Source: an uncultured Clostridia bacterium (lineage in GTDB: Bacteria; Bacillota; Clostridia; Oscillospirales; Acutalibacteraceae). From it: a stretch of DNA of 64,000 bases. Of this stretch, positions 57,060 through 64,000 are shown one piece after another. Both the position numbers and the translations under genes were made by a program. Each line of letters begins with the position of its first letter. Within the stretch, counting starts at the first letter, position 1. The notes beneath the pieces were generated by a model. That model saw only the letters and a program-made list of their open reading frames with translations, had not been told where the DNA came from and made no database searches. The DNA lies in contig CANRPD010000002.1 of the NCBI GenBank assembly GCA_947632385.1, positions 1 through 64,000 on the forward strand, written 5' to 3'.

Positions 57060-57812
57060 ATGGCGATTGTATTTCAAAAACCCCATGCCCTCACAGACGC
57101 CCCCCTGCACTACTGCCCGGGCTGCACCCACGGCATCGTGCACCGCCTGGTGGCCCAGGCTTTGGATGAGCTGGGCATCGAGGGCCGTACCGTCGGGGTG
57201 GCCTCGGTGGGCTGCTCCGTCATGAGTTACGATTATTTTGCCTGCGATATGGTGGAGGCTCCCCACGGCCGTGCCCAGGCGGTTGCCACCGGCCTCAAGC
57301 GGGCCCTGCCCGACCGCGTGATCTTCACCTATCAGGGCGACGGCGATCTGGCGGCCATCGGGACCGCGGAGACCGTGCATGCCGCCACCCGCGGAGAAAA
57401 CATCACCGTGATCTTCATCAACAACGCCATTTACGGCATGACCGGCGGGCAAATGGCCCCCACCTCGCTGCCGGGGCAGGTCACCCAGACCACCCCCTAC
57501 GGCCGGGATACCAACACCGCCGGCTACCCGGTCCGGGTGTGCGAGCTGCTCTCCACCCTGGACGGCGTGGCCTTTGCCCAGCGGGTCACGGTGGACAGTG
57601 TGAAAAACGTGAACATCGTCTGCCAGGCCATCAAAAAGGCCTTCCAGAACCAGCTGGACGGCAAGGGCTACTCCATCGTGGAGGTCCTGTCCACCTGTCC
57701 CACCAACTGGGGCCTGTCCCCGGTGGAAGCGCTGGACTGGCTGCGGGACAACATGCTGCCGTACTACCCCCTCGGGGTGTACAAAGACGTAGAAGGTGGT
57801 GTCAAGAAATGA
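57060..57812 (+). CDS. vorA: 2-oxoacid:ferredoxin oxidoreductase, beta (TPP) subunit
   Basis: The 250-residue product binds thiamine diphosphate: the GDGDLAAIGTAET...NNAIYGMTGGQ motif holds Mg2+ and the diphosphate. The N-terminal HYCPGCTHGIVHRL and ASVGCSV are conserved. It overlaps the gamma subunit gene by 4 bp. The complex channels electrons from amino-acid-derived 2-oxoacids to ferredoxin. Confidence 0.93.
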   Translation: MAIVFQKPHALTDAPLHYCPGCTHGIVHRLVAQALDELGIEGRTVGVASVGCSVMSYDYFACDMVEAPHGRAQAVATGLKRALPDRVIFTYQGDGDLAAIGTAETVHAATRGENITVIFINNAIYGMTGGQMAPTSLPGQVTQTTPYGRDTNTAGYPVRVCELLSTLDGVAFAQRVTVDSVKNVNIVCQAIKKAFQNQLDGKGYSIVEVLSTCPTNWGLSPVEALDWLRDNMLPYYPLGVYKDVEGGVKK

Positions 57813-58363
57813 AGGACCTGAATATCGTCTTCGCAGGCTTTGGCGGACAGGGCGTGCTGTTTGCCGGCAAGGTCACCGCCTATGCTGGTCTGCTGGCCGG
57901 GAAGGAGCTCTCCTGGCTGCCGTCCTACGGCCCGGAGATGCGCGGCGGCACGGCCAACTGCAGCGTCTGTATCTCCGATGAGCCCATCGGTTCGCCGCTG
58001 GTCACTGCGCCCAACGTGCTGGTGGCCATGAACCTGCCTTCCCTGGATAAATTCATTTCTGCCGTGGAGCCAGGCGGCCTCGTGCTCATCGACAGCACGC
58101 TCATCGACAAACAGGTGGACCGCACGGACCTCTCGGTGTTTGAACTGCCCGCCACCGCATTGGCGGAGGAACAGGGCCTGCGGGGCCTGTCCAACATGAT
58201 CCTGGTGGGCAAGCTGTTCCAGCAGGCCTGCATCGGCAGTGCCCCCACGGCCTTCTGCACCGAAGAGATCCTGGACCAGGCCATGCAGAAGTGCATCCCT
58301 GCCCGGCGCGCCGCCATGCTGGACCTCAACCGCAAGGCCGTCTCCCTGGGCGCGCACCTGTGA
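57809..58363 (+). CDS. vorC: 2-oxoacid:ferredoxin oxidoreductase, gamma subunit
   Basis: The 184-residue product has the gamma-domain signature IVFAGFGGQGVLFAGKVTAY followed by LPSYGPEMRGGTANCSVCIS. It completes the four-subunit set (delta, alpha, beta, gamma in gene order). Its ATG overlaps the beta stop by 4 bp. Confidence 0.93.
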   Translation: MKDLNIVFAGFGGQGVLFAGKVTAYAGLLAGKELSWLPSYGPEMRGGTANCSVCISDEPIGSPLVTAPNVLVAMNLPSLDKFISAVEPGGLVLIDSTLIDKQVDRTDLSVFELPATALAEEQGLRGLSNMILVGKLFQQACIGSAPTAFCTEEILDQAMQKCIPARRAAMLDLNRKAVSLGAHL

Positions 58364-58388
58364 CCGCAAAACCACTGGAGGGACTTCC

Positions 58389-59147
58389 ATGAACGTCAAA
58401 TTGATCACCTACACGCCCGACCCGGAAAAGACCGTGGCCTGCGCTGCCAAGCTGTGCTATGCCGCCTCCGATATCGATACCCTCTATGACGGCCTCACTC
58501 CGGAGAAGGTCTCCGCCTTTCTGGACCACCTGAACGCGATGGGCCATGAAAGCCCCATCGAGCACGCCAGCTTCACTTTCGGGATCGAGGGCGTTTCCCG
58601 TTCCCTGCTGGCCCAGATCACCCGGCACCGCATCGCTTCCTTCTCCGTCCAGAGCCAGCGGTATGTCCGGGAGGACTCCTTCGAGTACGTCCTGCCTCCG
58701 GAGATCGAAGCAATCCCCGCCGCAAAGGCGGAGTTTATCGCCGCTATGGAGGAGGACGCCCGGCACTACGAGCGCCTGGCAGAGCTCCTCAAGGAAAATC
58801 ACGTGAAAGAGCTGATGGACGCCGGAGAGGATGAAAAGTCCGCCCGGCGCAAGGCGGAGAAGATGTCCATCGAGGATGCCCGCTTCGTTCTGCCCAACGC
58901 CTGCACCACCAAAATGATCGTCACCATGAACGCCCGCTCCCTGATGAATTTCTTCTCTCTGCGCTGCTGCAACCGCGCCCAGTGGGAGATCCGCGAGCTG
59001 GCCACCCGCATGCTCCGTCTCGTCCGGGAGGTGGCGCCCCATCTGTTCCAGAACGCTGGCCCTGGCTGTGTGCGGGGCGCCTGCCCGGAGGGCGGTATGT
59101 CCTGCGGAAAGGCGGCGGAGATCCGGGCCCAATTTCAAAACCTCTAA
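58389..59147 (+). CDS. thyX: FAD-dependent thymidylate synthase
   Basis: The 252-residue enzyme makes dTMP from dUMP using methylene-tetrahydrofolate and NADPH/FAD. The ThyX motif RHRIASFSVQSQRY (RHRxxSx4SxR) is at residues 79-92. FVLPNACTTKMIVTMNARSL is also typical. tggagggac precedes the ATG. It is followed by tmk; dCMP deaminase at 15.5 kb supplies its substrate. Confidence 0.96.
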   Translation: MNVKLITYTPDPEKTVACAAKLCYAASDIDTLYDGLTPEKVSAFLDHLNAMGHESPIEHASFTFGIEGVSRSLLAQITRHRIASFSVQSQRYVREDSFEYVLPPEIEAIPAAKAEFIAAMEEDARHYERLAELLKENHVKELMDAGEDEKSARRKAEKMSIEDARFVLPNACTTKMIVTMNARSLMNFFSLRCCNRAQWEIRELATRMLRLVREVAPHLFQNAGPGCVRGACPEGGMSCGKAAEIRAQFQNL

Positions 59148-59159
59148 GGAGGGCTTTCT

Positions 59160-59810
59160 GTGAGCTTGATCGTTCTGGAAGGGCTGGACGCGGCAGGGAA
59201 GGGGACCCAGTCCCAGCTGCTGACGGAGTATTTGGCGGCCCGGGGCCGGGCGGTGCGGAAGATCTGCTTTCCCGATTATGATTCGCCCTCCTCGTCGCTG
59301 GTGAAAATGTATCTGGCCGGGGAATTCGGCACGTCTCCGGATGAGGTGAATCCCTATGCCGCGGCGGCGTTTTACGCGGTGGACCGCTTCGCAAGCTACC
59401 AGAAGGACTGGAAAAAGGATTACCGGAACGGCGTGACGATTTTGGCGGACCGGTATGTGACGGCCAACCAGATCTTCCAGCTGGAGAAACTGCCCCGGGA
59501 GCAGTGGGAGGATTTCCTCCTGTGGGTGGAGGATTTTGAATACGGCAAGCTGGGCCTGCCCCGCCCCGCCCGGGTGATCTTCTTGGATATGCCGGTGGAG
59601 GTCTCCCAGAAGCTGCTGCTCAAGCGGTATCACGGGGACGAAAACCAAAAGGATATCCACGAGAGCGACCGGGCTTTTTTAGAGCGCTGCGCGGTATGCG
59701 CCCGCTTTGCCGCCCAACAGCTGGGCTGGCAGGTCGTCCCCTGTGCTCAGGCAGGCGAGCCGCTTCCTGTCGAAGAGATCCACCGGCGGGTGCTGGCTGC
59801 TTTGGCGTAA
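59160..59810 (+). CDS. tmk: Thymidylate kinase
   Basis: The 216-residue P-loop kinase converts dTMP to dTDP. The P-loop is in LEGLDAAGKGTQSQLL, the DRY motif in LADRYVTANQ, and the lid region around KRYHGDENQKDIHE. The start is GTG 59160 with aaggaggg upstream. Its place 12 bp after thyX links synthesis and first phosphorylation of dTMP. Confidence 0.9.
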   Translation: MSLIVLEGLDAAGKGTQSQLLTEYLAARGRAVRKICFPDYDSPSSSLVKMYLAGEFGTSPDEVNPYAAAAFYAVDRFASYQKDWKKDYRNGVTILADRYVTANQIFQLEKLPREQWEDFLLWVEDFEYGKLGLPRPARVIFLDMPVEVSQKLLLKRYHGDENQKDIHESDRAFLERCAVCARFAAQQLGWQVVPCAQAGEPLPVEEIHRRVLAALA

Positions 59811-59858
59811 AGGCCCTGCAGTTCGGACTAAAACCTCTCAAGAAAGGAAATACTGACT

Positions 59859-60407
59859 ATGATTGCCATTCTGTTTGCCCCCGGTTTTGAAGAAGTAGAG
59901 GCCATTGCCCCGGTGGATATCCTCCGGAGGGCCGGGCTGGAGGTCCGCATCGTGGGCGTGGGCGAGGAAGAGATCCCCGGCTCCCATGGGATCACGGTGC
60001 GGGCAGATCTCCCGGTGGAGGCCGTGGATCCCGACGCATGCGAAGCCCTGGTCCTGCCCGGCGGAAAGGTGGGCACCGAGAACCTGGAGGCGTCCCCGGC
60101 TGTCCAGCGGCTCATCGACATCTTCGCCGCCCGGGGAAAGCTCATCGCCGCCATCTGTGCCGCCCCCTCCATCCTGGCTCACAAGGGCCTGCTGCGTGGC
60201 CGCACCGCCACCAGCTATCCATCCTTCCAGCACGCCCTGGTGGAGGGCGGCGCCCAGCTCACCCAGGAGCCCGTGGTGCTGGACGGTCCGTTCCTCACCG
60301 CGAAGGGCATGGGCGTGGCCACGCAGTTTGGCCTGAAGCTGGCCGCACTGCTCACCGATCCTCAGACCGCCGATGGGATCCGCGATTCCATCCAGTGGCA
60401 GGACTGA
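59859..60407 (+). CDS. DJ-1/PfpI family protein (YajL-like)
   Basis: The 182-residue product has the DJ-1 fold: FAPGFEEVEAIAPVDILRRA with the conserved Glu, VLPGGKVGTENL, and the nucleophile Cys elbow AAICAAPSILAHKG. Proteins of this group act in glyoxal or oxidative stress defence, or as chaperones. agaaagga precedes the ATG. Confidence 0.92.
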   Translation: MIAILFAPGFEEVEAIAPVDILRRAGLEVRIVGVGEEEIPGSHGITVRADLPVEAVDPDACEALVLPGGKVGTENLEASPAVQRLIDIFAARGKLIAAICAAPSILAHKGLLRGRTATSYPSFQHALVEGGAQLTQEPVVLDGPFLTAKGMGVATQFGLKLAALLTDPQTADGIRDSIQWQD

Positions 60408-60456
60408 TCCCAACCCATAGTCAGACCGCGGCTTTCGGGCCGGAAAGGAGTTCAAC

Positions 60457-61779
60457 ATGAGCGCATACAACGATCCCGGCGGGAGAGATCCCCGTTCCGG
60501 ACAGCCCTCTGGGCAGCCCAAAGGCCCAGAAGGCGGCCGGGAGGGGTTCAAGCTGACCATCGACGAGCGGGACCTGATGACTGGCAGCTACGATCCCGCC
60601 CCCCTGCGCAGCGCGTCCGATCCCTATCCCGCCACGCCCTACAGCCGTACCGAGGCCTATACCTCCGAAGCGGACCGCCGCCGGGAGAAAAAGGCAGCGC
60701 GCCAGCGCAACCGTCTCAAGGCCCGCAAGAACAAGCGGGTGTTCCAGCTGGTCTGGCTGTGCATGGTGCTCCTGCTCTCCTTCACGCTGGCCTCCTATCT
60801 CATCACCGGCGCGGACGATTTCCTGGGAAAGGGCCGCACCACCGGTTCCACGAAGGTCACGGTGCCGGAGAGCCCCACCGAGGAGGAGATCGCACAGCTG
60901 TTGTATGACTGCGGCGCCATCCGTAAGACGGAGTTCTTTACCCTGTACTGCAAGATCACCTCCGACGCCAAAGAGTTCCAGCCCGGCACCTACCAGCTGA
61001 GCACCGATATGGACTACCAGGACATCATCACCACCCTGGAGGGCGGCAACGATGACCGGGAGATCGTCACCGTCACCTTCCCGGAGGGCATCAACACCCT
61101 GGAGGCCGCCGCGCTGCTGGAGGAAAACGAGGTCTGCACCGCCCAGGAGTTCCTGGACGCGGTGAATTCCGGCGAATTCGGAAAATACGACATGATCGGC
61201 GAGCTGACCGACCTGTCCGACCGCTACTTTGACCTAGAGGGCTACCTGTTCCCCGACACCTACGATTTCTACAAGGACGAGGAGCTGGAATCCGTGGTGG
61301 GCAAGCTGCTCAACAACTTCCAGGTGAAGATGTCCGACTCCATGACCGCCATGATCCAATCCTCGGGCATGACCCTGGACCAGGTCATCACCCTGGCCTC
61401 CATCATCCAGGCGGAGGCCGCCACCCAGGCGGACATGTTCGATGTCTCCTCTGTCCTGCACAACCGCCTGAATTACGGCGCAGACTACGGCATCTACGGC
61501 CTGGCCTGCGACTCCACCACCTTCTATCCCTATCGGGACGAGGCGTCCATCCCGGCTGCGGGGGCCCTGCAGTACGGCGCCTACGACACCTACCAGATCG
61601 AAGGCCTGCCTCCCGGACCCATCTGCAATCCCGGCATCGCGGCCATCCGCGCCGCCCTGCGTCCCAGCGACAGCGACAACCTCTACTTCTGCCACGACGC
61701 GGACGGAAACGCCTATTACGCTACCAACGAAGAGGATCACTATGCCAATCTGATCCTGGCCGGGCTGGTGGAAGAATGA
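60457..61779 (+). CDS. mltG: Endolytic peptidoglycan transglycosylase
   Basis: The 440-residue product has a ~94-residue basic, disordered cytoplasmic N-terminus, a membrane helix at residues ~95-117, a LysM-like segment and the YceG/MltG catalytic domain. EGYLFPDTYDFY and the Glu in ASIIQAEAATQADM are hallmarks. MltG cuts nascent glycan strands to end their growth. The stop overlaps the next ATG by 4 bp. Confidence 0.95.
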   Translation: MSAYNDPGGRDPRSGQPSGQPKGPEGGREGFKLTIDERDLMTGSYDPAPLRSASDPYPATPYSRTEAYTSEADRRREKKAARQRNRLKARKNKRVFQLVWLCMVLLLSFTLASYLITGADDFLGKGRTTGSTKVTVPESPTEEEIAQLLYDCGAIRKTEFFTLYCKITSDAKEFQPGTYQLSTDMDYQDIITTLEGGNDDREIVTVTFPEGINTLEAAALLEENEVCTAQEFLDAVNSGEFGKYDMIGELTDLSDRYFDLEGYLFPDTYDFYKDEELESVVGKLLNNFQVKMSDSMTAMIQSSGMTLDQVITLASIIQAEAATQADMFDVSSVLHNRLNYGADYGIYGLACDSTTFYPYRDEASIPAAGALQYGAYDTYQIEGLPPGPICNPGIAAIRAALRPSDSDNLYFCHDADGNAYYATNEEDHYANLILAGLVEE

Positions 61780-63005
61780 CCGCCCTGGAACGCCTGCCCC
61801 GCCCGGAGCTGCTTTCTCCCGCGGGAGATATGGAACGGCTGCGGGCGGCCGTGGCCTTTGGCGCCGACGCGGTATATCTCTCCGGCAAGAGCTTCGGGAT
61901 GCGTTCCGCTCCCGCCAATTTCGGCCCGGAGGAGCTTCGGGAGGCCGTGGAGTATTGCCACCGCCGGGGCGTCAAGGTCTACGTGGCCTGCAATACCTTG
62001 CCCCGCAATGAAGAGCTCACCGTTCTGCCGGATTTTCTCCGGCAGTGCGCCGCCGCCGGGGCGGATGCCTTCATCGTCTCGGACCTGGGCGTGCTGTCCC
62101 TGTGCAAAAAATATGCGCCCCATGTGGCGCTGCACATCTCCACTCAGACCGGCATCGTGAACTATGCCGCCGCCCGGACCTGTGCGGAGCTGGGCGCCCA
62201 GCGGGTCATCCTGGCCCGGGAAGTGCCCCTGGGGGAGATCCGCGGCATCCGTGCCAACACCCCGGAAAGCCTCACCCTGGAGGCCTTTGTCCACGGGGCC
62301 ATGTGCGTGTCCTTTTCCGGCCGCTGTCTCCTGTCCAATTACATGACTGGCCGGGACTCCAACCGGGGCGAATGTGCCCAGCCCTGCCGTTGGGAGTACA
62401 CCCTCATCGAAAAAGAGCGTCCCGACCGTGCCTTCACCCTGCTGCAGGAGGAAAAGGGCGCTTACGTGTTCAATTCCAATGACCTGTGCATGATCTCCCA
62501 TCTGCCCGCCCTGATCCGGGCCGGTGTGGGTTCCTTCAAGATCGAGGGACGGGCAAAATCCGCCTACTACGTGGCCACTGTCACCGCCGCCTACCGCCGT
62601 GCCATCGACTTCTTTCTGGAGCACCCGGACGACCCCCTGCCGGAGGACATCCTGGCAGAGACCGAAAAGATCAGCCATCGGGCGTATTCCACCGGGTTCT
62701 ACTTTGGCGGCGAGCCCGGTCAGACCACCGACCGCAGCCAGTACACCCGCAAGTACGAGCTGGCGGCCATTGCCCAGGGGAGAGAGGGCGGATATGTCCG
62801 GCTCACCCAGCGCAACCGTTTCTTTCAGGGGGACACCGTGGACGTGCTCCAGCCCGGTATGCCGCCCTTTACCGCCCCGTTGGAGCATCTTTTCGATCAG
62901 GATCTCTCGCCCATTTCCTCTGCGCCTCACGCCGAGATGACCGTCCTCTGGAAAACAGACGCGCCCGTACAACCCGGCGCATTTTTGCGGATCTGCCGGT
63001 CCTGA
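61776..63005 (+). CDS. U32 family peptidase / tRNA hydroxylation protein
   Basis: The 409-residue product is a U32 family protein: ELLSPAGDMERLRAAVAFGAD at the start and the signature EAFVHGAMCVSFSGRCLLSN followed by CAQPCRWEY (cysteines of a putative Fe-S site). Related TrhP/RlhA proteins hydroxylate uridine in tRNA or rRNA; protease activity is known only for some members. Coupled to mltG, as in many Firmicutes. Confidence 0.93.
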   Translation: MTALERLPRPELLSPAGDMERLRAAVAFGADAVYLSGKSFGMRSAPANFGPEELREAVEYCHRRGVKVYVACNTLPRNEELTVLPDFLRQCAAAGADAFIVSDLGVLSLCKKYAPHVALHISTQTGIVNYAAARTCAELGAQRVILAREVPLGEIRGIRANTPESLTLEAFVHGAMCVSFSGRCLLSNYMTGRDSNRGECAQPCRWEYTLIEKERPDRAFTLLQEEKGAYVFNSNDLCMISHLPALIRAGVGSFKIEGRAKSAYYVATVTAAYRRAIDFFLEHPDDPLPEDILAETEKISHRAYSTGFYFGGEPGQTTDRSQYTRKYELAAIAQGREGGYVRLTQRNRFFQGDTVDVLQPGMPPFTAPLEHLFDQDLSPISSAPHAEMTVLWKTDAPVQPGAFLRICRS

Positions 63006-63034
63006 GCGGGGAGATAGCTCTCGGCCTCAACAAA

Positions 63035-63067
63035 AACCGGTACCCTCTCATCGGGGGTACCGGTTTC
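63035..63067. terminator. Bidirectional terminator after the U32 gene
   Basis: AAACCGGTACCC (63035-63046) pairs with GGGTACCGGTTT (63056-63067); T-rich on both sides. Confidence 0.85.
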
Positions 63068-63082
63068 ATTTTCCTCAAGCAC

Positions 63083-63110
63083 AAAAACGCACCCCAAACC
63101 GGGATGCGTT
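63083..63110 (-). terminator. tRNA-Gly terminator
   Basis: On the minus strand ACGCATCCC pairs with GGGGTGCGT (63088-63110, one G-T pair), followed by five T. Confidence 0.85.
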
Positions 63111-63114
63111 TTTT

Positions 63115-63190
63115 GGAGCGGACGACGAGGATCGAACTCGCTACCTCCACCTTGGCAAGGTGGCGCTCTACCAGATGAGCTACGCCCGCA
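63115..63190 (-). tRNA. tRNA-Gly (GCC)
   Basis: A 76-nt cloverleaf with encoded CCA. The anticodon stem CCACC/GGTGG encloses TTGCCAA, anticodon GCC. Confidence 0.96.
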
Positions 63191-63210
63191 CTTTTCGGCG
63201 ACAAGAGACA

Positions 63211-63239
63211 GTATACCTGATTTGCCCCCGTTTGTCAAC
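63211..63239 (-). promoter_or_regulatory. tRNA-Gly promoter
   Basis: On the minus strand TTGACA (63234-63239) and TATACT (63211-63216) with a 17-bp spacer. Confidence 0.85.
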
Positions 63240-63261
63240 AGGAAAATGAAAAAAAGTCCGT

Positions 63262-63632
63262 GGCCCCGGTCCGTGGCCGGACTGGCCTGTGTCGCGGCCC
63301 CTGCCGGGGCAGGGCAAGTCGCGCCTCGCGCGTTCCGCGCTGACGCTTGCTGGACGAAAATGGGTCGTCGCGCCCTCTAGCCTGCAAAACCGGCCAGTGG
63401 CCCCACCCGCCGCCCCCGTCTCGCCGCCTGCGCCACTCGGCGCAGGCGCTTTTGCTTCGCAAAAGGGGGTGTTCCTTCAGAACACCCTCGCGAGACGGCC
63501 CGTGCCCGGGCAGGGCAAGCCGCGCCCAAGCCCCTACTTTATTCCAGTAAGTCGTCGCGCCCGCCGGTGGCCCGGCAGGCCTGTGTCGCGGGCCTGCGTG
63601 TACTTGAAAAAAGTGGGTCGTCGAACCCCGGC
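63262..63632. repeat. GC-rich palindromic repeat array (copy D)
   Basis: No gene is present. It contains a ggtccgtggccggactggcc palindrome, gcggcccctgccggggcagg, the tcgcgcctcgcgcgttccgc unit, tgctggacgaaaatgggtcg, and a cloverleaf element (63416-63498). It leads into the AT-rich cassette. Confidence 0.85.
63416..63498 (+). repeat. Cloverleaf repeat element, copy D
   Basis: An 83-bp element: outer stem CCGTCTCG (63416-63423) with CGAGACGG (63491-63498). Hairpin 1 CGCCTGCGC/GCGCAGGCG, hairpin 2 CTTTTGC-TTC-GCAAAAG, hairpin 3 GGGTGTTC-CTTCA-GAACACCC. Stems are kept although sequences differ from copies A-C. Confidence 0.9.
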
Positions 63633-63891
63633 AGTTTACATAATTCACATTTCACACAACTAAACTCGCCCTGCAAGCCCTTCTTCCCGCCACGACTCCG
63701 CCCAAACTCCTTCCAGCCCACTTCCTGCCCCTTTTTGCCCCTTTCTGGTCCACTTCCGGTATGGTTCAGGCCCAGTTTTGACCCTTTCCCGACATTTGTT
63801 CAAATATGAACAAATTGTAAATTTTCAATTTTTTTCAAAAAAGTTTCCCTCCCCAGGGAAACTTTACCCCTTTTAATAGGGGATATATGGA
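63633..63891. repeat. ~258-bp AT-rich dispersed cassette, copy 2
   Basis: A close match to 33584-33841, with the same 22-bp palindrome (63794-63815), the minus-strand terminator hairpin (63840-63865) and the ggggatatatggag end. Differences are concentrated in the middle third. Confidence 0.9.
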
Positions 63892-64000
63892 GGGGTCCGT
63901 AGCCGGACTGGCCCAGTCGCGCATCGCGCGTTCCGCGCTGATTCCTACAAAAATCAAAGCGAGTCGTCGCGCCCACTACTCCGCAAAACTCGCCAGCTTC
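63892..64000. repeat. GC-rich repeat array after cassette copy 2, cut by the window end
   Basis: It begins gtccgtagccggactggccc and continues with the agtcgcgcatcgcgcgttcc unit and a gcgagtcgtcgcgccc unit, as after cassette copy 1. Confidence 0.75.

Overview
The window looks like a chromosome segment of a GC-rich, endospore-forming Firmicute, most like the Oscillospiraceae (clostridial cluster IV). Sporulation genes are present (spo0A, spoIVB, spoIIE, cotJABC). Class I ribosomal and elongation-factor genes are arranged as in Clostridia. A T-box and a SAM-I riboswitch, strong TTGACA-17-TATAAT promoters and a ferredoxin-dependent 2-oxoacid oxidoreductase point to an anaerobic Gram-positive. The species cannot be named from sequence alone.

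Layout. 1-8.9 kb: 3' end of rpoB, rpoC, then the str operon (rpsL-rpsG-fusA) and tuf. 8.9-13 kb: SAM-I riboswitch, metK, a small membrane protein and recD2. 13-19.3 kb: GNAT acetyltransferase, mreB-like gene, HGSNAT-like membrane protein, dCMP deaminase, a large GT-C-like membrane protein coupled to rsmA. 19.3-24.4 kb: spoIIE (minus strand), then a T-box leader driving an aminotransferase and trpS. 24.4-28.6 kb: palindromic repeats, lipoprotein, tatD, metG, metal-binding HMA protein and a 33-residue peptide gene, all minus strand. 28.6-33.2 kb: cotJABC, amidohydrolase, mscS and an esterase. 33.2-34.5 kb: gene-free composite repeat. 34.5-38 kb: L-rhamnose catabolic operon (rhaB, arabinose/fucose-isomerase-type enzyme, rhaD). 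38.2-46.8 kb: M29 aminopeptidase, tag, two tandem S9 peptidases and an AlgI/AlgJ-like polymer acetylation pair. 46.9-48.4 kb: tRNA-Thr, tRNA-Asp, tRNA-Trp and a foreign-looking methyltransferase gene between tRNA-derived direct repeats. 48.4-52.2 kb: GNAT, rpsU, yqeG, an M24 aminopeptidase, efp and an acidic Zn-ribbon protein. 52.4-54.5 kb: spo0A and spoIVB (minus). 55-63 kb: MinD-like ATPase, four-subunit 2-oxoacid:ferredoxin oxidoreductase, thyX, tmk, DJ-1-like protein, mltG, U32 peptidase and tRNA-Gly. 63.2-64 kb: a second composite repeat running off the window.

The main unexplained signals are as follows. (1) A dispersed repeat family: four 80-83-bp elements that fold as an outer stem enclosing three hairpins, with compensatory changes between copies. 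In two places these sit with a ~258-bp AT-rich cassette carrying a 22-bp palindrome and a minus-strand terminator. (2) A Spo0A whose receiver domain has lost the phosphorylatable Asp (Glu56) and the conserved Lys (Ser108). (3) Spo0A-box promoters with identical 21-nt geometry at spoIIE and at an unassigned site aimed antisense into spo0A. (4) A 12-G tract inside the MBOAT acyltransferase gene, a phase-variation candidate. (5) 32-bp tRNA-Trp-like direct repeats around the low-GC methyltransferase.

Functionally, the window combines housekeeping translation and transcription, sporulation control, peptide fermentation (peptidases, 2-oxoacid oxidoreductase, aminotransferase), rhamnose use and surface-polymer modification. 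All calls are from reading the sequence; no database search was run.
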